Positions 12,988 to 22,260 of a stretch of 64,000 nucleotides of DNA are shown piece after piece. The translations under genes and the position numbers were made by a program. Under the pieces are notes generated by a model. It saw only the letters and a list, made by a program, of their open reading frames with translations, made no database searches and had not been told where the DNA came from. The stretch comes from Takakia lepidozioides (Eukaryota > Streptophyta > Takakiopsida > Takakiales > Takakiaceae). Position 1 is the stretch's first letter; each line of letters opens with the position of its first letter. The DNA lies in assembly GCA_030704615.1 (NCBI GenBank), contig CM060731.1, positions 91,554,756 through 91,618,755 of the forward strand, read 5' to 3'.

Positions 12988-13630
12988 GTGTGGCTAAAGT
13001 CCAGGCCTGCCAAAATCCAAGCGTTCCTCTGGCAAGTTGCTAACAGAGTGCTCAAGGTGGGCAAATGGTTACAATTTCAGGACACCCTCCTTTGCTCCTG
13101 CTGCTCATCAGGAATCATGGAAAGCCTCGAACATTGTCTCATCTCATGCCAAGCAGCAGCCATCATTTGGCCATTTATCAAAAACTTTTACTCCTGTTGG
13201 AACCTCATTCCTCTCTCTCCCACGATCCTGCTTCTAAACTATGACGCAACAACAAAAAAGAAAGTTATTCATTGCCCTGTTTTCAAAACACTTAGAGGCA
13301 GCACACTTTCGCACCTCTAGAAAGCAAGATGCTCCAGAACTTTCTCTAGACAAACTTCTACAGTTTCAGCTCTTCTCACATCTGTTTTCTATGACCTTGG
13401 GACAGAATCCAGGAAGGCTTGGGCCAAGCATTGTGCACAGACCCAACGGAAACCAGAGATCGCAGGGGCTTCCTATGATAAATTCCGCACCACCTGGGGT
13501 AATCGAGGCCTCATCTGCAGCAGCGCAAATCCAAACATTTGTGTCTGGCCAGACCTGCCCCACCCAGCTGGAGAGGAATTCGCACAACACTCCACCGCGT
13601 CGCTCGAGAGATAAACTGGAAACATCTTAA
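12988..13630 (+). pseudogene. LINE C-terminal zf-RVT domain
   Basis: The frame 12988-13320 has WLKSRPAKIQAFLWQ, then C-C...E-x2-H-C-x4-C and a W, the zf-RVT pattern found at the C terminus of plant L1 polyproteins. The following ORF in another frame to 13630 is probably the decayed tail. Confidence 0.7.
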
Positions 13631-14190
13631 GGGCTCTTCTAAAGCCTCCCGTCTTCAGTTTAGGCAGGTGTAATAGCATTATCAATCCCTAGGCAGTGCA
13701 CTAACTCACGCTGGTGCCATACTCTCTGTATTCATGTGTTGACTTCCGGTTCATGTTTCTTCCTCCGGGGTAGTAACATAGATCCTAGGGTTCTCGTTTT
13801 TGGTAACCATAGTTAACACTTCTCTCTTTGAGGGGTCATGTTCGGGGCCTCTTTGGCTCAAGTTTACCTCAATGAGGGTACGGGTTCTAACTTCACTGAT
13901 AACGGTGTGTGTGCCTTATGGCGAAAATAGGGGTTTTAATTTTTTTTTCCCCGAATAATTCCAAATAAATTGTAATGGCCTTTCGGCCAACCAAAAATAT
14001 AATAAAATAATCAGGGCTACAATCCCTTAAAAAATAATTAAAAAAAATATTATTACTATTTATTTATTTCTTAAACACCCGGGCCAACGACCGACCACCA
14101 ACCATTGAACCGCTCACAATTGAATCAGGCCTCCCTTTAATATATTTTTTTAAAGAACATCAGGCCTTGATTATAGTGAGATGAGAAAAT

Positions 14191-14561
14191 TATTGGAAAT
14201 CAACTCCTGACCAAGTTACTACTACCTAGAGTTACTGTGATGACAAGTCAGGCTTCCATAATAGCAGTGCTGACAAGTCACACTTAACAATAGAGATAAG
14301 CCTCGGTTAGCTAAAAGATAGCTAAAGTTAGCTTCAGTTATTAGTGACTCAAGTCATTGTACCAGAATAGCAGGTGGAGATAACTTAAGTAAAAGCATGG
14401 AGTTATGCTATAGTTATCTCAGCTATTTCTGGATTAGACTTTGAATATAAATAGGGAGAGCTCGGAGGGTGGACACACAACTTGTTGTGGTCTTATGGTT
14501 GGGTGGAGAGTTCTCAGTAATCAGTTCATCTTTTATCTCTATTCTCTGTCGAATTCCAACA
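14191..14561 (+). repeat. 5' LTR of a Ty1/copia element
   Basis: The segment starts TATTGGAAAT and ends TTCCAACA. The usual copia LTR ends are TGTTGGAA and TTCCAACA, so the first TG has mutated to TA. A TATA-like TATAAATAGGG lies at about 14446-14456. The primer-binding site follows at once. No second LTR is found, so the element is truncated. Confidence 0.7.
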
Positions 14562-14573
14562 TAGTATCAGAGC
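14562..14573 (+). other. Copia primer-binding site
   Basis: TAGTATCAGAGC differs by one base from the plant consensus TGGTATCAGAGC (initiator tRNA-Met) and abuts the LTR end. Confidence 0.75.
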
Positions 14574-14743
14574 AAGGTTATGTCTGAGAGATAGAAGGAG
14601 ATGAGTATTTGATTTACAACCAATAGGCTTGAGTGCTTGGGTTTAAATCTGAAAGCTTGAATGCTTGGAATTGAGTGCTTGGTGTCAGATCTGAAAGCTT
14701 GAGTGCTTGGAGTTAGATCTGAAAGTTTGAGGGTGTTTTATAG

Positions 14744-15452
14744 TTGGCAAAACATCAAACTAGTATCATGGCACCTTCTGCTGATCATACCCGAGTGGAG
14801 AAGTTAGATGGTCACTTATATGCACGTGACTGCTTCAAGGAAAAACTAGACGATGAGAAAAAAAAGAGGTTTCAAAATGAGATTTCAGCATTGGTTGAAA
14901 GGACTGAACTTCTTGTTGTAGCTTTGTCAATCTCTACGAGTTGCAGAGATGTATGGTTCATTGATTCAGGGGCATCTCAGCACATGACGTTCCAGAAGGA
15001 AGCATTCTCAACCGTCAAAGAACTCTCTGTGGGACACAAGGTGTATCTTGGAGACAGCAGTACTAGTCTTGATATCCATGGAAAAGTTTCAATTATCATG
15101 TGGAGTGTTGAAGGAGATCGGAGGAGTTCTCTTTGTTCCTGGTTTGACAAAGAACCTATTGTCAGTTAGTCAGCTAACTGAGCAAGGTCTTACGGTTGAA
15201 TTTTCTACCAATCTTTGCTGGGTGAAGTTTGGCAGTGAAGTGATAGCTGAGGCAGTGAAAGATGCAAGATTGTACAAGCTGATTGGGGTTGTCCAGGCTT
15301 TACATGCGGAGTGTACTACTACTCTCAAGCAGAGTGACCTCTGGCATCAGAGACATGGACATGTCTCAATGCAAAGTTTGGCATGCATGTCAGCTAACAA
15401 TCTGGTTAAGGGCATGGATCTTACAGGAGATCGGATCTTGAGTTTTTTGTGA
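14744..15452 (+). pseudogene. Ty1/copia gag-pol fragment (protease, GAG-pre-integrase)
   Basis: The first frame encodes MAPSADHTRVEKLDG, a copia gag start, then after a large internal gag deletion the protease motif WFIDSGASQHMT (DSGA active site). The second frame (15048-15452) continues the protease (KNLLSVSQLTEQGL) and has LWHQRHGHVSMQSL, the GAG-pre-integrase motif. A frameshift lies near 15150. The element stops at about 15450, just left of the palindrome array. Integrase, RT and RNase H are missing. Confidence 0.85.
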
Positions 15453-15518
15453 CCATGTGATTTCTTACTGTCTTACTATTTCGGCATATGTTTCACAATT
15501 TTGAAACATCCCGGACGC

Positions 15519-15909
15519 AATGCGGCACCGCATTTCCATTCAACCATGTGCCCGGTAGTACACAGGACCGAAATGCGGCACCGCATTTCCGTTCCTGCCT
15601 ATCCAAGGTGTCCCAGTCGACGGAAATTAGGTGCCGCGTTTCTGTTCCACCGTGGCTTACTTGTCCCATTCGACCGAAATGCGGTACCGCATTTCCATTC
15701 CACCATGTGCCTGTTGGTACAGTGGATGGAAATGCGGTACCGCATTTCCGTTCCAGCACTAGTTTGGTTTCCCCGTTGACGGAAATGCGGTGCCGCATTT
15801 CCGATCACAATCAGAGAGAGGACGATGTCGAACGGGAATGCGGCACCGCATTTCCGTTCAATCATGTGCACTGGGATGCATTGTTCCGATACAACACAAA
15901 TGCGGCCTG
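15519..15909. repeat. Array of seven 16-22 bp palindromes with 53-bp period
   Basis: The unit GAAATGCGGYRCCGCATTTC occurs with centres at about 15527, 15580, 15631 (degenerate), 15686, 15739, 15792 and 15845; spacing is 51-55, mostly 53. A half copy is at 15897. Copies at 15728-15749 and 15781-15802 extend to 22 bp. The roughly 31-base intervals differ but share fragments such as TTCMACCATGTGC, so this is an old tandem repeat in which only the palindrome stayed conserved. Single copies also occur at 17204-17225 and 20142-20157. Confidence 0.9.
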
Positions 15910-16062
15910 TCTTTATGAGCACAACTTGGTTGTCTAACCGTTTTAACTAACATTCCTGGCACTTGTCAATTTGAACGTTCATGTCTGCATCGAGAATATG
16001 GCAAGATCCACCCTTAGGAAAAACTGTCAGGAGATGTTATTGCCTCGTCGAATTGGCCATCA

Positions 16063-17274
16063 TTGTCATACATACTGGATATGGAATCGGAGCTCCCACC
16101 TTCATGCATGTATCTTGAAACATTCTGCTCGACTTCAATGTGCGACTTCCAATCGTCGATGGCCTCGCAGTTCCAATTATGTGGTGCCAGTAAGCCTTGG
16201 TCTGTTGCTATAGGGAACCTCGCACTTGCCAACTTCGTGCGGTGTTCGATGGCTCCCAATTCCTACGCTATAGTTTGCTGTCCTCTGCAACTTGGGAGAG
16301 CCTGGATCCCAAACGAGGGAGGACTTTGCAGAGTGACTGAAACTTACCTTTGTTCCAAATTCAAGCTCAAATCGGGCACAGTTTATTTGGAAGAAGAAAA
16401 GAAGGATGTTCCTAGATAGGTTGATGAGACCATTGTCGTGCTAGGTGCCGAAGGAGGTTGCGGAATCGAGTGGCACGTACCCCCATCAGACACCATCTTG
16501 TACCGCGCTGTTGGAATGCCCATTCCCTTCCCGAATCAGTCGCTGCCCACACCATCCACAAAGGAGTCGGGAAACCGACAGGCGGCCACTGCCAATAGAG
16601 AGGTATGCAACGATAATCATTCCCGACCTGGACCGTCAAGACCCTCCATAGCTTCTCGTGTGGAGGTATTTGACATTTCAGACGAGGAAGATGAGTGCAT
16701 TGAGGTCCCCATGTCCTCCACACGGTCGTTCAAATCCGACATGGACGTCTCTGCAGGTGCTATGCATGTACCCCCGAGCATAACTCCAACCCGCTCCATT
16801 GTGCAGCTCTTACGGCAACATCACCTCGACGGTTCTCGCTCCGAACTGGCTGCCCTCGACTATGCCAAATTTCCAGTCAGGAAGGTAACGTATCTGCCTC
16901 CCAAAGTCGATGGTAATGTGATCTTCGAGTTTCCACCTGTTACTTCGTCAAACAAAGCCTCAGGGATGTTAACAGACATGGATCGAAAGCATGACGGACA
17001 CCCCTGGTGTGTGACGAAGACCAGTAGCACGAAAATTGTTGATGGTGTTTGTGTACGATATGCCCTGTGTGCGGGGAAACTGAGGTGCCTCAATCCCGCT
17101 TGTTTCCACTTTCTCTCCAAAGGAGGGCGGAGAGCCCTGAAGACTCGGTGTGACTATCTTACTATGACGAAGGCCGCAACTACCAGTACCTACGATGTTA
17201 CTTGGAAATGCGGCGCCGCATTTCCTTGCCGAGGGTCCAATGAGGAAAGCAAGTTTGGGAGAGCAGAAAAATAG
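16063..17274 (+). pseudogene. MULE accessory ORF with C4-like zinc-binding motif, one in-frame TAG
   Basis: Two open segments, 16063-16416 and 16420-17274, lie in the same frame, separated by a single TAG at 16417-16419. The C-terminal third has HDGHPWCVTK, then CAGKLRCLNPACFHF, a Cys-rich module resembling the FLYWCH/WRKY-GCM1-type DNA-binding fingers seen in MULE proteins (inference from spacing only). An acidic stretch (ISDEEDECIE) precedes it. The final residues WKCGAAFP are encoded by a copy of the 22-bp palindrome (17204-17225). It points towards the transposase gene. It may be a partner protein like mudrB or a displaced N-terminal domain of the transposase. Confidence 0.45.
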
Positions 17275-17533
17275 GAACCCCCCAAAAAACAAAAATACAA
17301 TGACGGGGAAACATAAGTTAATGGCATAGTATTATCTTAGTTTGAGCAGGTTACTGGTAGGCAAGACATAAGTCGAACCTTTATGTGGCCAAAGACAGAG
17401 GTACTTGCAGCAGTACAGTTCTACTATAGCTGAAACTCCGAAAAGGATGGGCGTAACATTGTCTTGTGGCTCGCAAGCCAAACTCACTGGTCCCCTGGAT
17501 CCATATTCAGAAGATTGTAGATCTCTTGGGGGC

Positions 17534-20479
17534 TCAACCCTGGTGCATGTATGAAGTGATGAGTTGTGGAATACACCGGAGTTTCTTTAGGTACACGTAG
17601 TAGAGATGCTTGCAAGGGCAGTATGATGCCCCCTTGTTCGCCATGATCTGGAAGTCGGTGCAATTGCAGGTGGGTAATTATGAAATGGTGATGGTGTACA
17701 CCTCATTGCGGACAGCTGAGCCTGCCGTGGCCATTTGATACATACGCCCGAAGCCTGGTGGGGGCACTTCTGTTGAGTTCTGGATTGTACAGTTCATCCG
17801 AAGTGCATTCCCCATTCTTGTCTCGTTCACTTCCGAGGGAGGTCGCCGCCTCTTCGGTTTGCCCCAACGGTGTGTAGGATGCTTAGAGTTGTTGCGTCCC
17901 ATTATTCTTGCTCTCACAGGGGTCGGTGGTGGAGGCTGTGGAAGCGGAAATGGTTGTCTGGGGACGTCAGTGTGCTGCACCATCCGAAATCCTACGCCAG
18001 TAAGGGCGTCGGCCTCAACCTGACTCAGATCGCATCCTGGTTCCACCGGCCACACCGGGAGAGCCTCTGGCATTGTTTGTATGCCGTACTTGGGCTTTCC
18101 ATATACGCAAGTCATAATGTCATGCCTGCAGAACCAGAACTGGGTAGTTGTCGCCTCCGAAAACTTTGCATGGACAAATCTTCCTGTAAAAGTAGGAGCA
18201 GGGACAGCCCCATCTGGATTCCTCCTTATCATCTCTAAACAACGTTGTCGTTTATCCACTCGAATTGCAGAACACGTGCCTCGAAATGCCGGCCTTGTGC
18301 GAGCAATTCTCCACTGTGACGTAGACACAGTCGTCTCCACAATGGCTTGGCCATACTGCATAACAGCGTGCGGAATCTGGGGCAGGCGAGCAGTGGGAAT
18401 TTCTCGCACGGAATCCCTGCTTGAAGGCGATGGGGATCTGGAAACTCTTGGGCTTCCACTGTTGGAAGACTCATTGTGCGGCAACATGACGGGACTTCGA
18501 GGTGTTGTCCGAATGTTCCTGTCGGATCTCCAGGAATCCTCTTCGCACCCGGGTTCCTCTTCAATCCTCCGCCTCACATGGCGAGTATGGACGTCCCCCT
18601 CTAGGTGTTCACCTCTGCGGTGCAGAGGCGTCCCTTTGATCTTCTCTCGCAATGTTGTCGCTCATTTCAGTGGATTCTTCGACCTCGAAGCTGTTTGTAC
18701 CAACAATTCCTCCCTATCCGGCCCAAAGCCCCATTGTTTCCCGCTCAGGAACTTATAGTACCTGGCTTGCTGCATGATCGTTTTGTTGATGTCCTCCATT
18801 GTGGCCGTCACCACGTCCACCAGATGTGCGGCAGAAGACGTTTGCTAGGAGAAGTGGACTGATTCTGCCATATTCGTGTTCGGCATGTCCGTGTCGGAAT
18901 CCAGGCACCGCTCCTACAAGGACAGAAACAATGGTGAGGGAAAAATGGAAAGGTCCGTAATAGAACGACAATTGCAGCAAAAGTCTGGCATCATACCTCT
19001 CGCATATACTGTCCAAACTGTCCATACCGGAAATGCCACCACCCCAACCAGCTCTGCAAGGCTCCCAGATTGGTTGTGTCCACTGCACCTGACGTGTTCC
19101 ACTAAGCCTCGATGATAGCAAACTTAACCTCCGCGTCATCAAATGTGGGTGCATCCTTCCACGCCGTACAAAGGACACGGTGTTCAGCTTGGAATGAGCT
19201 TGCAACAAATTTGGTAGTGTAGTGAGATAGACTTTGCATCCAATGGAATCCACATGATCTCTCTTTCCCCTCCATTGGAACATTGGGGTCCTCACCATAC
19301 ACGCGCAGCACCGCTGCCCAGTTGGCCTGAGCGTTGTCTGCCATGAATCCCGTGAAATTGGGCTTTGGCAAACCCGCCCTTGCCATATGCTCGTTTATGC
19401 CCTCCCACAGATGTATCTCCGACTGTGTGTCCTCCCCTTTCATCTCGCAGATTGCAATCGTCATGAGCCTCTTGGAGTGGAGTGACCAAGTCGACTCCGC
19501 TCCCAGGCCCACACGTTGACATTTTGAAAATGTAACAACGATCAGATTCGCTGCCTTGCCCTAGAAACCTGCTACCTTGGATGTAGTCATATCCAATCTT
19601 TCTTTTCACCTCCAGAATTGAGTGCATGTCCGACCCCCGGCCGAACTCCTGCTTGCAAGATATGATGTGATTCCGCACATTCGGACTACAAAGGTGCGAG
19701 ACGGACTCCAACATGTCAAGCATCTCCTCTTCATTCAAGGGCACTTGGTCCTTTCCATCTTCAGACATAATTTTGCCAAGAGCAATCTTGTGGGCTGCCT
19801 TGAGCTGAATCTGCTTTGATCTGGCTCCGGGGCTCAATTTCACCTCTTCTTTTATGATGTCGTGTGCTTCCTGCACAGCCTCCCGGATGTTGTCTCTCGC
19901 CAAGGGGTGGCAGTGGACCCCAACGTGTATGCAAGCTCGTGTTAAGTCCGGGAGCAAATGGATTACATAATATTGATTGGCTCTGCACATGGACATGCAT
20001 GTCGGTGGTTCTTTGCAATGTGCGCACTTGAAAGTACCCGCTGGAGCCTAGCTAGAGACAATGAATGGATGATGGGTTGTGCTAGTCCAATCCGCTCGTC
20101 CCATTGCCGAACGCCCCAAAAATCTCGCACGTGCGAGCCCTAATGCGGCACCGCATTTCCCAGTTGAATCGCAAACCTTTCCCGCCGAATGCAGGAAGAA
20201 GAAAGAATTTTGAAGCACTGCAGACTCTATTGTTGCATGGGGATCATACAATCGCGGCAAAAGGGTCAGGTTCATTCCAATGTTAGGGCATATAAAACCG
20301 CGGAATACTCTATACAGGCCAGTATGCGGCGTCCTTTTGCTGTGGTATACTGGATTCCTCGTTGCACGGTCAGTCATTTCCATGAGCAGATCTAAAAAAC
20401 CATGAGCGGAATTGTTACTGACGACATATCTTCGCCGCATTACAGGATCTGGAACTTCCAAAAACAGCAATGTCAACAA
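17534..20479 (-). pseudogene. MULE transposase with CxxH and SWIM finger, decayed
   Basis: Reading leftwards: an N-terminal region (20479-20048); a Cys-rich motif CAHC...CMSMC with IHVGVHCHPLA (about 20010-19915); helical sequence; then the catalytic region with GFMADNAQANW (second acidic residue) and CGFHWMQSL (the CxxH typical of MULE transposases) at about 19350-19230. An intron with donor GAGAG/GTATGA (about 18999) and acceptor TTGTAG/GAGCGG (about 18915) is supported by frame. The C terminus has C-N-C...C-P-C-K-H, a SWIM zinc finger (about 17660-17600), then a stop at 17534. A frameshift near 19512 and in-frame TAG, TAG, TGA and TAA codons show decay. MULE transposases bind terminal repeats and catalyse cut-and-paste. 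Confidence 0.75.
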
Positions 20480-20540
20480 AAAAAAAAAAACTATTATTTT
20501 AATACTTTTTTAATCTGCCGCATTTCCAAATTTGGAGGAG

Positions 20541-20622
20541 TCCGCTCATGAAAACCACGTGTCTTGGACTTCGGCTCACCGCTCATGCGGCTCATGGCTC
20601 ATGGCTCATGGTTTCTGCTCAT
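20541..20622. repeat. Cluster of GCTCATG repeats
   Basis: GCTCATG occurs six times in 82 bases, three of them head to tail (GGCTCATGGCTCATGG). Further copies in the opposite orientation (CATGAGC) lie at 20381-20408. They sit just outside the presumed right end of the MULE and may be subterminal repeats or a small satellite. Confidence 0.6.
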
Positions 20623-20840
20623 GAAATAGTTCCGAACAAGAGCTCCGAACAAGACGACACCTCCGGGCGAAGTGCAGAGCTCTCGAACCACGCGTACCCC
20701 AAAAAACACTAAGTCCCAACCTGCACACTACGACCTAGCAACCCTAAATTCGAGCCAAGTGCATTATCATTCGTTCATACAATAGTTGCGTTATCATTCG
20801 TTCATACGTTCATCCAGTGCACAAAAGTTATGTTTGAGAC

Positions 20841-21004
20841 GTTCATCCAATAGTTGTCAGCAAGGCGTTTGTTTATCATTCGTTCAGATAAATAGTTGTT
20901 TTGTTTCACTAACCTTTCATACGTTCATCCAATAGCTGCCAGCAAGGCGTTTGTTTATCATTCGTTCAGATAATTCAATTGTTTTGTTTCATTAACCTCA
21001 ACCA
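20841..21004. repeat. Two tandem copies of an 82-bp repeat
   Basis: The copies begin GTTCATCCAATAG at 20841 and 20923 and share CAGCAAGGCGTTTGTTTATC and TCATTCGTTCAGATAA. Extra fragments (ATCATTCGTTCATAC) lie at 20766-20810. The tract is non-coding. Confidence 0.75.
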
Positions 21005-21154
21005 GCACACAATTAGTTTACTATTAATGTGCTAGGTCAGTGAAAAAGTAGTTAAATGTTTTTACTTCTTATTATCCACATATATATTGTGATTACACGT
21101 GCCATTGTTTAACTGGTTGTCTCAGTCAGTTCATTTTAGGTAGTCAAAGTCTCT

Positions 21155-21300
21155 CACTACAGTCAAAATTTTCGCGGTTGTCTAACGCGTCGAATATTTT
21201 AAAATAAATTTTGACTGCAAAATGGTTGGAACAGTCAATGACAACAGTCAACGTCAGCGTCAAACTAAATCGTCGAAATCACATAGGGTATGTTGTAGTG
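21155..21300. mobile_element. Short CACTA-like element (about 146 bp)
   Basis: The left end is CACTACAGTC and the right end GTTGTAGTG (reverse complement CACTACAAC). Inside, GTCAA/TTGAC and TTTCGMSG motifs recur in both orientations, as in CACTA subterminal repeats. The right end abuts the gypsy RT fragment at 21301. I see no 3-bp target-site duplication, so the pair may be two unrelated termini or a deletion product. Confidence 0.4.
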
Positions 21301-22250
21301 ATCCATATCTTGGATTTACACAAGAGGTCTGACAGCGGCCCCGCAATCTTGGCGAAATTCCTCACATACTTCTGGTAGTAGGAGGCGAGTCCCAGAAAGG
21401 ATCGCACTCCCGGGACCGAAGTCAGAGGTTCCCAGTCCAAGATTGCCCTCACCTTTCTGTTATCCATTTTTATCCCATCTTGTGTAATCACATGCCTTAA
21501 GAACTCCACTTTTGTGCCTCGAATTTGCACTTTGAAGCTTTGGCATAGAGCTTCCCTTCCCGCAATTTCTGGAACACCCTTTTGAGGTGCTCCAGGTGGT
21601 CTTCCTTTGTTTTCGAGTACACTAAGATGTCGTCGATGTACACGATCACAAAGTCATCTAACCACTCCTGGAAAAGGCTGTTCATCAATGTGCTAAAAGT
21701 GGCCAGCACGTTGGTGAGCCCAAAAGGCATCACCAAGAATTCGTACGAACCATACCTTGTCATGCATGCTGTCTTTTCCTCATCTCCTCCCGCTACCCGA
21801 ATATGGTGATAACCGGAGCGCAAATCGATCCGAGTGATATACTTTGTGCCTGCCAACCAATCGAAGAGGTCGTCAATTCTTGGCAAATGGTACCGGTTTT
21901 GGATAGTTACTTTGTTTATAGCCCTGTAATCGACACACATCCGCAACGTCCCATCCTTAATTCTTGTCTGCAAATAGTACCGGGGCTCCATAAGATGACT
22001 TACTTGGCTGGATGTATCCCTTTGCCATGAGGTCCTTGAGCTGCTCTTTCAGCTCCACCATCTCTTTATGGCTCAATCGGTACGGCGCCTTGGCAGGTGG
22101 CTCTGTTCCCGACATCACCTCGATCTTATGGTCGACCCCTCTTCGCGGTGGCAAACCGTTCGGTAAATCCTCTGGCATCCCATCTTGGTATTTCTCCAAG
22201 ATTTCCTTGATCCAATCTGCTGCAGCTCTTTCGGGAGGTAATCAGCCCTG
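21301..22250 (-). pseudogene. Ty3/gypsy reverse transcriptase fragment
   Basis: Reading leftwards: [64 protein letters not shown] and the catalytic [10 protein letters not shown], then a frameshift near 21510 and [32 protein letters not shown]. These are gypsy RT and its connection to RNase H. Extra bases near 21970 also break the frame. The element is cut at 21300, where the CACTA-like end begins. It lies in the intron following exon 22261-22383 of the host gene, on the same strand. Confidence 0.9.
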
Positions 22251-22260
22251 CTGCACTGAC

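Larger units (their letters stand above)
6307..14010 (+). mobile_element. Decayed plant L1-type LINE, near full length
   Basis: In order on the plus strand there are an ORF1 with a CCHC zinc knuckle, an APE-type endonuclease, a reverse transcriptase and a zf-RVT-like C terminus, followed by a 3' end with GGCCTTTCGGCCAACC and an A-rich tail near 13994-14006. This is the architecture of plant L1 elements. The reading frames are broken by several stops and frameshifts. The 5' end near the G-run at 6303-6312 is inferred from the common G-rich LINE start. I found no target-site duplication. Confidence 0.8.
15510..20530. mobile_element. Mutator-like element with two convergent genes
   Basis: A plus-strand zinc-finger-type ORF (16063-17274) and a minus-strand MULE transposase (20479-17534) face each other across about 260 bases. 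Palindromes of one family lie at the left border (seven copies), at the end of the first gene and near the start of the second, with a half copy at 20518-20527. The two-gene convergent layout recalls maize MuDR (mudrA/mudrB). Exact ends, long TIRs and a 9-bp TSD were not identified, so the limits are approximate. Confidence 0.6.

Noticed and set aside
15519-15909. Array resembles a CRISPR (regular repeats and variable spacers)
   Set aside because: The context is a plant-type nuclear genome with introns and retroelements; the intervals are related to each other, no cas genes are present, and isolated copies occur elsewhere in the window.
17534-20479. Stop codons in the MULE transposase as evidence for a variant genetic code
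   Set aside because: TAG, TGA and TAA all interrupt it and there is also a frameshift, whereas the COL, thioredoxin-like and kinase genes use normal stops. Decay is the simpler reading.
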